Below, piece by piece: positions 17,664 through 26,690 of a stretch of DNA of 64,000 nt. The first letter of the stretch is position 1. Each line of letters starts with the position of its first letter. Origin of the DNA: CAYMPH01 sp964392365 (GTDB taxonomy: Bacteria > Spirochaetota > UBA4802 > UBA5550); NCBI GenBank assembly GCA_964392365.1, contig CAYMPH010000007.1, positions 128,999 to 192,998 of the forward strand, given 5' to 3'. The notes under the pieces were generated by a model that saw nothing but the letters and a program-made list of their open reading frames with translations, ran no database searches and had not been told where the DNA came from. The position numbers were made by a program, and so were the translations under genes.

Positions 17664-19227
17664 CTGTAATCTCCTTAAGTTTTTTTATAACTCTTCCGCT
17701 TTTAATTTCCTCAAGACTAAGTGCATAACCGTCTGACATGGGACCCTTCCCCATTGTCTGATATGCAAGAGCAGCATTGAGAGCAAAAAGCCTTGCAATA
17801 TTTTCATTAGCTCCGTTTAATCCTGAAAGGAAAAAATTAATAGCATCTTCCTTTGTATCAACAACAGGCATTTCAAAAGGCTCAAAAAAATCTGAAGGTC
17901 TTATTGTAAATTCATCCCGTCCATTTTTTGTGAGAGATATGCAATCCGTTAAATCCCGGGATGAAATTTCATCATACCCGTCCTGCGAAGAATACACCGT
18001 AACACCTGTTCTTCCCAGCTGCTCCAGAACATCAGCAATGAATTCAAGTTTATCGCGCCTGTTTATTCCTATAACCTGAAAATCCGGATCTGCAGGATTA
18101 ACAAGCGGACCCACAAAATTAAAAATAGTCGGCACTTTCAGTTCGCGTCTTACCTTGCCTATAGTTTTCAGAGCCGGGTGATAGTGAGGCGCCATCATGA
18201 ATATATAATTATGCTTTTTAAAAAAATCTTCAGGCTTATCATTGATATAATTCAGATCCAGGCCCAACTGTTCGAGTATATCAGCTGAACCTACTGTGCC
18301 GCTCTGAGCGCGGTTACCGTGTTTCACAACAGGATACCCGAGAGATGCGAGAATTATGCTTACAGCAGTTGATACATTCACAGTTGATTTTCCATCGCCT
18401 CCTGTTCCGCATGTATCAATCGATCCCTTAACCTGCAATCCGAATCTTTTCTTGCGGGAATTCAAAACGCTAACAAGCGCTGAAAGTTCATCTACAGTTT
18501 CACCTCTTGTCCGGATTGCAACAAGCGCTGCTGCAATCTGCGCTTCTGTCAGTTCACCTCCGGCCATTGCATCAAATAAAACATGAGCGTGCACCAGATC
18601 AGGTTTTCCGCCGGTTATAACATTTCTTAAAATTTCATCCGCTTTGGGGGCATTGACCATATTCCTGGATGCTCGCGCCTTAACAAAATCAAGAAAATTC
18701 TTTACTATAATTTCACCGGAATCGCTCATAAACGACTCGGGATGAAACTGCACTCCGAAATATTTTTTCTCCGGATCTTCCATTGCCATTACTGTTCCGT
18801 CTGAAGCTGAAACAGCAGTTACAGTTTCATCGGAGACATCAACAGCAAGTGAATGGTACCTCACTGAATTAAAAATTTTCGGAAGCCCCCGGAAAAGCAC
18901 GGATTCACGGACAATTTCTATTCCGTCTATCTTTCCGTGCTTTACTGTTGCAGCCTTTTTAATAGGATAGCCCTGTTCATAACCAAGACACTGCATACCG
19001 AGACACACGCCGAATATCGGTTTTTCACCTAAATACCGCTTTATATAATCAAGAGTTGTTCCGGATTGTTCAGGTGATGAAGGTCCTGGAGACAGAATTA
19101 TACCCTCGTATTTGTCCGCATCTATGAGCTCGGTATTTTTTATGATATCAATCTCTGCGCCCTGAGATTTAAAAAGTGCGTATAAATTATATGTGAATGA
19201 ATCAAAATTATCAACCAGCAAATACAT
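17647..19227 (-). CDS. trpGD: Fused anthranilate synthase glutaminase and anthranilate phosphoribosyltransferase
   Basis: Residues 1 to about 190 are a class I glutamine amidotransferase: nucleophile Cys75 in GVCLGMQCLG and the His-Glu pair in VQFHPES. It supplies ammonia to TrpE. Residues from about 200 to 526 are the phosphoribosyltransferase, with DTCGTGGDGKSTVNVSTA for PRPP binding, KHGNRAQSG, and FNFVGPLVNPA. The same G-D fusion occurs in enteric bacteria, so fusion alone does not tell origin. It overlaps trpE and trpC by 17 bases each. Confidence 0.96.
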   Translation of the reverse strand: MYLLVDNFDSFTYNLYALFKSQGAEIDIIKNTELIDADKYEGIILSPGPSSPEQSGTTLDYIKRYLGEKPIFGVCLGMQCLGYEQGYPIKKAATVKHGKIDGIEIVRESVLFRGLPKIFNSVRYHSLAVDVSDETVTAVSASDGTVMAMEDPEKKYFGVQFHPESFMSDSGEIIVKNFLDFVKARASRNMVNAPKADEILRNVITGGKPDLVHAHVLFDAMAGGELTEAQIAAALVAIRTRGETVDELSALVSVLNSRKKRFGLQVKGSIDTCGTGGDGKSTVNVSTAVSIILASLGYPVVKHGNRAQSGTVGSADILEQLGLDLNYINDKPEDFFKKHNYIFMMAPHYHPALKTIGKVRRELKVPTIFNFVGPLVNPADPDFQVIGINRRDKLEFIADVLEQLGRTGVTVYSSQDGYDEISSRDLTDCISLTKNGRDEFTIRPSDFFEPFEMPVVDTKEDAINFFLSGLNGANENIARLFALNAALAYQTMGKGPMSDGYALSLEEIKSGRVIKKLKEITGENLS

Positions 19228-20686
19228 TCTTTGCCTCCAGTGTTCTTATATTTTTTAATGAATCAAAAAGCGCGCCCAGTTTATTCTCGACTTCACGGTA
19301 TTCTTTATCCGGCACGCTGTCGTAAACAATTCCAGCACCTGCGCGTATGACTGTTGATTCTTTTGTTACAAGAGCGCTTCGAATGATTATACATGTATCG
19401 AGATCCTGACTGTATGAAAAGTATCCTGCGCATCCTGCGTAAAATCCGCGTGGAGTTTTTTCATACTGATCAATCAGTTCCATCGCACGTACCTTTGGCG
19501 CGCCCGAAACTGTTCCTGCCGGAAATGTACTGCAGAAAAGCTTCATCGGCTCAACACCGGCAGAAAGATTCCCCTGCACTTCTGATACAATATGGACCAG
19601 GTGCGAGTAAACCTCCGCCTGAAACGATGATATGACCTTAACTGAATCATAACCGCAGCCTGTATAAATATCGTTACGTGCAAGATCAAGCAGCATCAGA
19701 TGCTCTGCTTTTTCCTTAGGATCGTTCAGAAGCTTTTCCTTGACTGCTTCAATATTGCCGTTTTCCAGGCGGTATGTACCGGCGATCGGCTTAAGCACTG
19801 CAACACCGTCAGTGATTTTCAGGTGAACTTCAGGCGATGTTCCAAGCAGCACATCATCGCCGAATTTCAGATAGAACATATAGGGTGATGGATTTATATT
19901 GCGGATGCTTCGATAAAGATTTACCGGATTGATTTTACACTTCACTTCATAACGGTTTGAAAGAACAACCTGTATACCTTCGCCGTTTTCTATTTCCCTT
20001 TTCAGAAAGTTAACAGTTTCTGTATATTCATCCTGCCTGAAATCTACAATCTGCTGAAAACTTTCATCTGATTTATCAAGATTGTTATTCAAATTCTGTA
20101 TTTCACATGCCATTTCAAGCGATCGTTTTGATGCCTTTTCATAAGCTTTCTGAAGATCATCCTTTGTTTCAACTGATACAGCTGCAAAAAGTTTTCCCAT
20201 GTGATTATCAAATACATAGAACTCATTTACTTTCATATATGCCATGATAGTCTGTTTGGCGTCCTCTTTGATTTCTCTTCTGAGCACACCCATATAATTA
20301 ACCATGTCATATCCCATAAAACCGACATAGCCGCCGCAGAAATTTCCAAGAGCTTCCTGTCTGTGGGATGTTTCTTTGCTGAGAATATGAGTCATATATT
20401 CAATGGGGTTCTGATCTATAGTTTTCTTTTCACCATTGGATTTCTCCTGTGTAAGGATTCCGTTTTTAAAAGTTATTATTTCCTCAGGATTTAATCCGAA
20501 AAAAGTATATCTCGAGAAGCTTTTATCCAGATTCGCGCTTTCAAGCAGGAAAAGATTTCCTGCACCGGCGTTGTTATTCAGCAGCGCAACAGGCGTTACA
20601 AGGTCACCGGATATTTCACGGTAAACCACCACGCGTCCGTGATCACGGGCAAGATCTCTGAATTTGTTATATTCCGGTATAATCAT
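19211..20686 (-). CDS. trpE: Anthranilate synthase component I
   Basis: TrpE converts chorismate and ammonia to anthranilate. The chorismate-binding half shows PIAGTYRLENG, where Ala in PIAGT marks TrpE (PabB has Lys), followed by HLMLLDLARNDI, STFPAGTVSGAPKVRAMELI and IRAGAGIVYDSVP. The N-terminal part contains LLESANLDKSFSRYTF, similar to the region that binds feedback tryptophan. Length of 491 is normal. It is the first gene of the operon, with a good ribosome site (AAAGGAGAAAAG). Two palindromic operator candidates lie 32-68 bases upstream. Confidence 0.97.
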   Translation of the reverse strand: MIIPEYNKFRDLARDHGRVVVYREISGDLVTPVALLNNNAGAGNLFLLESANLDKSFSRYTFFGLNPEEIITFKNGILTQEKSNGEKKTIDQNPIEYMTHILSKETSHRQEALGNFCGGYVGFMGYDMVNYMGVLRREIKEDAKQTIMAYMKVNEFYVFDNHMGKLFAAVSVETKDDLQKAYEKASKRSLEMACEIQNLNNNLDKSDESFQQIVDFRQDEYTETVNFLKREIENGEGIQVVLSNRYEVKCKINPVNLYRSIRNINPSPYMFYLKFGDDVLLGTSPEVHLKITDGVAVLKPIAGTYRLENGNIEAVKEKLLNDPKEKAEHLMLLDLARNDIYTGCGYDSVKVISSFQAEVYSHLVHIVSEVQGNLSAGVEPMKLFCSTFPAGTVSGAPKVRAMELIDQYEKTPRGFYAGCAGYFSYSQDLDTCIIIRSALVTKESTVIRAGAGIVYDSVPDKEYREVENKLGALFDSLKNIRTLEAKNVFAG

Positions 20687-20717
20687 ACTTTTCTCCTTTC
20701 ATGCAGCAGGCAAAACT

Positions 20718-20754
20718 GTTTCTATAAATAGAAACAGTTACTATTAATAGAAAC
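20718..20754 (-). promoter_or_regulatory. Tandem 18-bp palindromic operators in front of trpE
   Basis: Two palindromes lie side by side: GTTTCTATAAATAGAAAC (20718-20735) and GTTACTATTAATAGAAAC (20737-20754), 19 bases apart centre to centre, about two helical turns. Both share the half-site CTATNAATAGAAAC. A reverse-strand TTGACA at 20770-20765 would place the -10 region inside the second palindrome, so a bound repressor would block RNA polymerase. No tryptophan-rich leader peptide or T-box is visible in the short leader. The regulator is not in this window, and the sequence is not the E. coli TrpR site CTAGT-type. Confidence 0.7.
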
Positions 20755-20833
20755 ACCGGTTTTCTGTCAATTTTTTTTTGATTTTTCCGGGAAAAATTTT
20801 TATACTTTTAATGATTTGATTATAATAGAAGTA

Positions 20834-22651
20834 TTATTGAAGCGAAATCTTTACTACTTTAATTTCCTTCCTTACGGAATTTGTCAGCAAAACTTCATCA
20901 GCATCTAAAACATCCCCGGCAAAAATGAGTGATTCTTGCACGTTATTTTCATCAATAAATTTCCGCCTGTAGATTCCATCTAGCAGACCGCATTCCAGAG
21001 AAGGAGTAATCCACTTCCCTTTATTCTTAATGAATATATTTGTAAAACTCCCTTCTGTAATCTCATTTTTTTCATTAGAAAAAATCACTTCATCAAATCC
21101 GGAATTTCCGGCTTTTAATAATTCGCTTTCAAATAAATTTCTTTTAGATGTTTTATAATAAATAAATTTATCCTGTGAATTAATTTTCTCGGAAGAAATC
21201 ATTATAGAATATTCTTCGGGAGCCCGGTTTATTTCTGTAATTTCTGAAGAAATTTTCCCGTATTTCCCCAGAATAAGTTTTACTTTATATTTTTTTGAAT
21301 TATCAACCTGACCGGATAATTCATTCAGATACTTTCTGATTCCTGATTTATCAAAACAGAATAAAAAATATTCCGATGCTGTTTCAAGTCTCTGGAGATG
21401 CTCATCAAGTAAAAAAAATTTCCCGTTTTCAAGCAATATGGATTCAAACAGATAAAAAAGCTTTTCCTGTTTCAAAAAGAAATCCGCTTTCAGTAATGTT
21501 TCCTTCTGCTCGTTTTCCGGATCGCTTTCCCAGGTTATACCGCTTCCGGCACACAACCTGCCGCTTTTCAAATCTGAATTATTTTTAAGAAGTTCAATTG
21601 TCCGTATCGCAACATTAAATACAGATATATTTTTCAGAATAATTCCGATAGCTCCTGTATAAAGCCCCCGCTTATAACCTTCCAGTTCATTTATAATTTC
21701 CATTGTTCTTTTTTTCGGAGCGCCGGTTATGGAGCCGCAGGGGAAAATATTTTCAAAAACTTCCGGAACTGTTATCCCGCTACGAAGCTCTCCATTTATT
21801 TCAGATACCATCTGGAAAACTGTTTCGTACTTCTCTATATCAAAGAGCTTCGCAACTTCAATGCTGCCGGCATCGCATATTTTTCCAAGATCATTGCGCA
21901 TGAGATCAACTATCATGACATTCTCAGCCCTGTTCTTTTCGCTTGATTGAAGAATTTTAAAATTATCTGAATCTGAAATTTTATTAACTCCTCTTTTAAT
22001 TGTTCCTTTCATTGGTTTTACAGAAATTTTCCTGTTTTCAATTTTAAAAAACAGCTCAGGCGATGATGATAAAATTAATTTTTCATCAAGATTAATAAAA
22101 CTTGAAAATTCAGCTGACTGATTAAAAAGCATGGACTGAAACAACGCCTCAGGCGAACCGGAGAAATCGAAGCTGCATTCTTCAGTATAATTCACCTGAT
22201 AAGAATCACCTTCTTCAATAAAATTTTTTATACGGGAAATATCTTTATAAAACTTTTCTTCAGTAATGGAGCGATTTATTTTTTCAATGGAATATTTATC
22301 CTGAGATTCAGAAGTAAAATTAAAAACCAGATCACCTGATTCAAATTCCTCAACATCCTCAGGTTTAAAAAAAACATAGGTGATGATAGTATCATCTGCT
22401 AAACCTGAATTTATATTTTCAAAAATAAAACCTGCTTCATAATTATATATTGCGTAAGCAGAATAACCCTGCAGCAGCAATTCCCCTGCTTCTTTTATTT
22501 TATTTTTATAATCCTGAAATGAAATATTTATTACACAAAAGGGATTACAGAAAAAATATGACTTCGCATCTTCGTATATGGGCGGAGTAATAAACAATGC
22601 GGAATATTTTTCATACAATGCTTTACTCAGCAATTCATCTATTGATTTCAT
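20834..22651 (-). CDS. pabBC: Fused aminodeoxychorismate synthase (PabB) and aminodeoxychorismate lyase (PabC)
   Basis: Residues 1 to about 385 are PabB. The motif PMKGTIKRG has the Lys that marks aminodeoxychorismate synthases, followed by NVMIVDLMRNDLGKIC, IFPCGSITGAPKKRTMEII and CAGSGITWESDP. Residues from about 395 to 605 are a class IV aminotransferase-fold lyase (PabC), with the cofactor Lys in YYKTSKRN and EITEGSFTNIFI. Together with PabA it makes p-aminobenzoate for folate from chorismate. The start overlaps pabA as ATGA. The DNA is as AT-rich as the rest of the window (17 G+C in 22081-22140), unlike the adjacent trp operon. Confidence 0.93.
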   Translation of the reverse strand: MKSIDELLSKALYEKYSALFITPPIYEDAKSYFFCNPFCVINISFQDYKNKIKEAGELLLQGYSAYAIYNYEAGFIFENINSGLADDTIITYVFFKPEDVEEFESGDLVFNFTSESQDKYSIEKINRSITEEKFYKDISRIKNFIEEGDSYQVNYTEECSFDFSGSPEALFQSMLFNQSAEFSSFINLDEKLILSSSPELFFKIENRKISVKPMKGTIKRGVNKISDSDNFKILQSSEKNRAENVMIVDLMRNDLGKICDAGSIEVAKLFDIEKYETVFQMVSEINGELRSGITVPEVFENIFPCGSITGAPKKRTMEIINELEGYKRGLYTGAIGIILKNISVFNVAIRTIELLKNNSDLKSGRLCAGSGITWESDPENEQKETLLKADFFLKQEKLFYLFESILLENGKFFLLDEHLQRLETASEYFLFCFDKSGIRKYLNELSGQVDNSKKYKVKLILGKYGKISSEITEINRAPEEYSIMISSEKINSQDKFIYYKTSKRNLFESELLKAGNSGFDEVIFSNEKNEITEGSFTNIFIKNKGKWITPSLECGLLDGIYRRKFIDENNVQESLIFAGDVLDADEVLLTNSVRKEIKVVKISLQ

Positions 22652-23226
22652 TTAAAATCCGCACCATACATCCAGTTATATATCAGCCTGCTGCCCTCTT
22701 TTGTTAAAATGGATTCAGGATGGAACTGAACACCATAAATGTCATGCTCCCTGTGTTTAACAGCCATTATTATATCCTCATCTATAGAAGCAGTGACTTC
22801 AAGGCTCTCCGGCAATGTTAATGGATCAGCTATCAGTGAATGGTATCTCATGACTGAAAAATTTTCCGGAATGCCTGTGAATATATCCCTTCCTGAATGC
22901 TGAATGATCGAAGTGTATCCATGAACCGGCTTTTCAGCCTTAATGACCTTTCCGCCGAAATATTCATATATCACCTGATGACCGAGACATACCCCCAGAA
23001 TAGATTTTTTACCGGAAAAAAATTTTAATGCTGATAGTGACAATTCTGCATTCTCAGGCTTTCCAGGACCCGGAGATATCAGAAGCTTATCAAAAAATAA
23101 TCCGGATAATTCTTTTTCAGAGATTGCATCATTTTTAATTACTACAACTTCTTCTCCGCATACTTTTATCAATTGAACTAAATTGTATGTAAAAGAATCG
23201 TAGTTATCAATTATAAGAATTTTCAA
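22648..23226 (-). CDS. pabA: Aminodeoxychorismate synthase glutaminase subunit
   Basis: This 192-residue class I glutamine amidotransferase has nucleophile Cys80 in GVCLGHQVIYEYFGG, catalytic His-Glu in VQFHPES, and the N-terminal IDNYDSFTYNLVQLI typical of PabA and TrpG. Because trpG is already fused to trpD next door and this gene is coupled to pabBC by a 4-base overlap, it should serve p-aminobenzoate synthesis. The 199-base gap upstream to metF (23227-23425) is AT-rich with no trp-type palindrome. Confidence 0.93.
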   Translation of the reverse strand: MKILIIDNYDSFTYNLVQLIKVCGEEVVVIKNDAISEKELSGLFFDKLLISPGPGKPENAELSLSALKFFSGKKSILGVCLGHQVIYEYFGGKVIKAEKPVHGYTSIIQHSGRDIFTGIPENFSVMRYHSLIADPLTLPESLEVTASIDEDIIMAVKHREHDIYGVQFHPESILTKEGSRLIYNWMYGADFK

Positions 23227-23425
23227 TAAATTTTTCCTTATCTGCGATTATTCATTTTAAACAGTCTGCAATTATCTTATTCAGATTTATTAAAAATAAT
23301 TCTTTATAGCCGAAAACAGCAATAATTTAATCCTGTATAAATTCCAGATATAAAATTATTTATTGAAAAAAAAAGCTTTCATTTTATATTCAGCACTTAT
23401 TTAAATAAAAACAGACGGATATAAA

Positions 23426-24289
23426 ATGAAACTTTCAGATCACTATAAAAACAGATTCACCATTTCTTTTGAATTTTTCCCTCCAAAAACTCCGCAGGGA
23501 GAGGAAAATCTGATGAAAGAAATTGCAATTCTTGCAGCATACAAGCCTGCATTTGTCTCTGTAACCTATGGAGCAGGCGGATCAACTCGTTCTAAGACTC
23601 TGCAGATAGCTCTTGATATAAAAGAAAAATACAAGATCGAACCTCTGGTTCATTTCACATGTGTCGGTTCCGGCAGAAAAGATATTGAAGAATATTTAAA
23701 CGAAGTTAAAAGCAAGGGCATAGATAATATTCTTGCACTACGCGGGGATCCGCCGGCAGGAGAGACTAAATTCACACCAGCTCCGGATGGATTTTCATAT
23801 GCGAATGAATTGATGGCATATATTAAAGAGTTAAATGGATTCACCGTTGCTGTAGCAGGGTATCCGGAATGTCATCCTGAAGCTGTCAATATTGATATAG
23901 ACACGGATAATTTAAAGAAGAAGGTTGATGAAGGCGCTGAATTTATTTTAACACAGCTGTTTTTTGACAATGAAAAATTTTACAGATTCATGGATATTAT
24001 CCGGAAAAAAGGAATAACAATTCCAGTAGTTCCCGGAATTATGCCTATTACAAGTTTTAAGCAGCTTGAAAAAATTACTGAGATGAGTAAAACAACTCAT
24101 GTTCCATCAGTTCTGCTTGAAAAACTGAAGCTCTGCCCGCCTGAACAGCTGATTTGCGATGTCGGCATTGAATATACAATAAATCAATGTATAGAATTAA
24201 AAAAATGGGGAGTTCCCGGATTGCATTTATACTCCCTGAATAAATCTGCACCTCTTAAAAGAATTTTAGACGGAATGAATCTGGGGTAA
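23426..24289 (+). CDS. metF: Methylenetetrahydrofolate reductase
   Basis: MetF reduces 5,10-methylene- to 5-methyltetrahydrofolate with FAD, giving the methyl group for methionine. The barrel shows SFEFFPPKTPQGEENL with the catalytic Glu, VSVTYGAGGSTR, LALRGDPPAGE, and QLFFDNEKFYRFMD, then PGIMPI. Length of 287 is typical of the short bacterial form without a regulatory domain. It is 3 bases from the signal peptidase gene, so both share a transcript. It runs opposite to pabA across a shared 199-base promoter region. Confidence 0.95.
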   Translation: MKLSDHYKNRFTISFEFFPPKTPQGEENLMKEIAILAAYKPAFVSVTYGAGGSTRSKTLQIALDIKEKYKIEPLVHFTCVGSGRKDIEEYLNEVKSKGIDNILALRGDPPAGETKFTPAPDGFSYANELMAYIKELNGFTVAVAGYPECHPEAVNIDIDTDNLKKKVDEGAEFILTQLFFDNEKFYRFMDIIRKKGITIPVVPGIMPITSFKQLEKITEMSKTTHVPSVLLEKLKLCPPEQLICDVGIEYTINQCIELKKWGVPGLHLYSLNKSAPLKRILDGMNLG

Positions 24290-24292
24290 AAT

Positions 24293-24826
24293 ATGGATTA
24301 CTGGCATACTTTAAAAAATGACCGCGGGATTTTAAAAAAGACTGCATTTACAATTCTTGGAATTATAATAGGTTTTGCATTTGCAAGATTCTTTTTTACA
24401 GCATATAAAATTTCAGACGATTCGATGGAACCTGAATTTAAAAAAAATAAAACTGTAATAGTACTTAAACTATTCAGTCCAATCGTCGGTGATGCTGTTT
24501 TAATAACCAATCCTGCTGATGAAGGCAAAGTTTTACTTAAAAGAATTGCAGCTGCTGAGGATGATGTAATTGAGATAAGATCCAAAAATATTACTATCAA
24601 TGGAAAAAATATACAGCCTTATAGAAACAGGAAGAATTCCGACCCGAGAGTATTTCCTGTGAATTTTTCACAGAGAGACAACATGCCGTCTATTAAATTG
24701 AAAAGAAACGAATATTTTCTTCTTGGCGATAATCTTGATATAAGTTTCGACAGCAGGGAATTCGGTCAGGTAAATAAAAAAAATATAATCGGGAAAACAA
24801 TATATACTGTAAATTTTTTCAACTGA
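24293..24826 (+). CDS. lepB: Signal peptidase I
   Basis: The protein is a type I signal peptidase that removes Sec signal peptides at the outer face of the cytoplasmic membrane. One membrane segment spans about residues 17-36. The catalytic Ser44 is in SDDSMEPEF and the general-base Lys83 in LLKRIAA. The box GDNLDISFDSREFG matches the family's GDNRxxSxDSR. At 177 residues it is of the short Gram-positive-like size. It is downstream of metF by 3 bases (GGGG serves as ribosome site). Confidence 0.92.
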   Translation: MDYWHTLKNDRGILKKTAFTILGIIIGFAFARFFFTAYKISDDSMEPEFKKNKTVIVLKLFSPIVGDAVLITNPADEGKVLLKRIAAAEDDVIEIRSKNITINGKNIQPYRNRKNSDPRVFPVNFSQRDNMPSIKLKRNEYFLLGDNLDISFDSREFGQVNKKNIIGKTIYTVNFFN

Positions 24827-24844
24827 TTTTATAGAAAATCAGTT
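24821..24844. terminator. Hairpin spanning the stop codons of two convergent genes
   Basis: A perfect 10-base stem AACTGATTTT / AAAATCAGTT with a 4-base loop (ATAG) contains the TGA stop of lepB on one arm and the TGA stop of the cyclic-nucleotide protein on the other. It lacks a long T tract after the stem but has A/T-rich stem bases, so it may act as a compact two-way terminator. Confidence 0.55.
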
Positions 24845-25342
24845 CTGATCTATTTCATCTACAAGAGCTGAAAAAAGTGTTATTACATCAGTATTAGCCT
24901 TTCTCAGTTTGCCGCTTAACTGTTTTGCAAGATCCCTTGTAATAGCAAGACCTGCCTGAGGATTTTCATTTCCGAATTTAACAAAATCACCTCTTTTAAT
25001 CACAAGGCATTCACAGTTATTTTTTGCTACTACAGAAGCAGATCTTTTGTCATCATCAATTAAAGCCAGCTCCCCTACAAAAATCCCGCCCATGGCTGAA
25101 CTCAGCGTGGCAACAGTATATTTTTCATTCTGGAGAGTTTTCTTTAAAATTTCAATTTCTCCATTAAGAATAATAAAAAGTTCATGCCCCTGTTCACCTT
25201 CCTCAATAATGCTCTTGCCTGCATTAAAAGATTTTGTCGTGCAGAAAGTCGATATTTTTCTAATCATATCTTCATCAGAAGCAATTACTTTAAAGAAAGA
25301 AACTTCTTTCAGTTTTTTCAATATAAGTTCATTATCAGTCAT
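24839..25342 (-). CDS. Stand-alone cyclic-nucleotide-binding domain protein
   Basis: This 167-residue protein is one cyclic-nucleotide-binding beta-barrel (about residues 15-135) with flanking helices. GKSIIEEGEQGHELFIILNG and the phosphate-binding cassette FVGELALIDDDKRSASVVA are typical; the Glu and Arg that hold the nucleotide phosphate and ribose are present. There is no DNA-binding helix-turn-helix, so it is not a CRP-type regulator by itself. It probably senses cAMP or cGMP and acts on a partner. It is 64 bases after a potassium channel gene on the same strand; whether it gates that channel is open. Confidence 0.8.
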   Translation of the reverse strand: MTDNELILKKLKEVSFFKVIASDEDMIRKISTFCTTKSFNAGKSIIEEGEQGHELFIILNGEIEILKKTLQNEKYTVATLSSAMGGIFVGELALIDDDKRSASVVAKNNCECLVIKRGDFVKFGNENPQAGLAITRDLAKQLSGKLRKANTDVITLFSALVDEIDQN

Positions 25343-25406
25343 TCACTTAACTCCGCTTTTAAGAATTTTTTAAGGATGCATATTATAAATACAGATTAAT
25401 AATCAT

Positions 25407-26690
25407 TTACACATTCGAATCGCTTATTATATATTTTTCAAGATTCCCCTGTGACATTTTTTTCTTTCTGCCTTCTATTATTATAGCCCTGCTGTAAGGT
25501 TTTAAAATATAATCTGAATCAGGATTTATAATTGGAAGATTAGCAGCAAGGCTCTTAACTACCTTCAGATTATCAACGAGCTTGGAAATATCAGGTGTTT
25601 TCTGTGCAGCCTTGATTGCTTCCTTTTTTCTTGTAAAAAAGTTTCCTGTATTTTCAAGGATTCCGATTAAAATTGATTTATCTTTTTTAACTAAAAATTC
25701 TGAAAGCTCGGAATATTTTTTCCCTATAAATTCTTTAGGAAGTTCCAATGTATTTATAGCAGTCTCAGACTTAACATTCAGCAGCTCAGCAATAACATGA
25801 GAAATTCCGGTTCCGGCTGAAGCATTTGCAATAAGGGTTCTGTTATATTCGCTCGAAAGAATTATCTCATCGCAATTTGACAAAAGATAGCTTTCGAACT
25901 TCGCATCTAATAATTCCGCTGCAATATAAACAGTTTTTGAAATTGATTTGATGGTAAGAATTGCCATAACAGTTCTTGAATCAACCTCCTGAACCGATCC
26001 CTCCACCATTCTGTCAGCAAGCATCAGTACCTTTTTAGCTTCCTTGAGATTAGCTCTGTTTAATACTCTTTCATCTATATAATCTCCGCTGACAAAATTG
26101 ATATCAGCGTATCTTTTATCTGCTTTTAAATTTTCTATCTGCTCTGGAGATGCCGTGTTAATTAGAACAATTTCCGAGGCACGGTATGACTTATTCTTCT
26201 CAAGAACATTTTCCAGAACCTCCGACATTTCCCTTTTCCATCCGCAAATTATAAAATGATTTTTAAGTTTGAGTTCATTCAATCCTCTACCCTCCTTTAA
26301 CTGCTTTTCTATCAGATATGATGCAATATTACCGGTTGAAACACCTGCAAGCACTATACCGAAAAACATAACAAATACGGCTATCACTCTGGCTATAGGT
26401 GTTTTTGGAAAAAAATCACCATATCCTGTTGTAGATGTAGTAACAAATATCCACCAGACCACATCCTGAACAGATCTTAAATTGCTTGAATTACCAGAGT
26501 CTTCAACTTTCTGGCCGTTTTCAATTTTATATACAATATTATCTTTTTCCAGATTATAAACAGCAAAAGTTGCAGCTCCAAAAACTGCGAATGCTGTTAA
26601 AAACAGTTTAAAAATAAAGCTATACGTGATTTTCCGTATAATTCTTCCTGCATCAGAGAAAATATTTTCTTTAAATTCTTTCAGATTCAT
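25407..26690 (-). CDS. Two-helix potassium channel with cytoplasmic RCK domain
   Basis: The N-terminal 130 residues contain two membrane helices (about 25-45 and 100-127) around a pore loop with the potassium selectivity filter TTGYGD at residues 87-92. The cytoplasmic part (from about 145) is an RCK/TrkA-N domain beginning HFIICGWKREMSEV, with a Rossmann-like acid region and a C-terminal lobe. This resembles MthK- and LctB-like channels. The bond to ligands is uncertain: the glycine motif reads CGWKRE rather than GxGxxG. The cyclic-nucleotide-binding gene directly downstream is a possible partner. Confidence 0.88.
   Translation of the reverse strand: MNLKEFKENIFSDAGRIIRKITYSFIFKLFLTAFAVFGAATFAVYNLEKDNIVYKIENGQKVEDSGNSSNLRSVQDVVWWIFVTTSTTGYGDFFPKTPIARVIAVFVMFFGIVLAGVSTGNIASYLIEKQLKEGRGLNELKLKNHFIICGWKREMSEVLENVLEKNKSYRASEIVLINTASPEQIENLKADKRYADINFVSGDYIDERVLNRANLKEAKKVLMLADRMVEGSVQEVDSRTVMAILTIKSISKTVYIAAELLDAKFESYLLSNCDEIILSSEYNRTLIANASAGTGISHVIAELLNVKSETAINTLELPKEFIGKKYSELSEFLVKKDKSILIGILENTGNFFTRKKEAIKAAQKTPDISKLVDNLKVVKSLAANLPIINPDSDYILKPYSRAIIIEGRKKKMSQGNLEKYIISDSNV

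Noticed and set aside
20687..20833. Attenuator leader peptide for the trp operon
   Set aside because: No short frame with Trp codons and no terminator/antiterminator pair fits between the promoter and trpE; the palindromes look like protein-binding sites.
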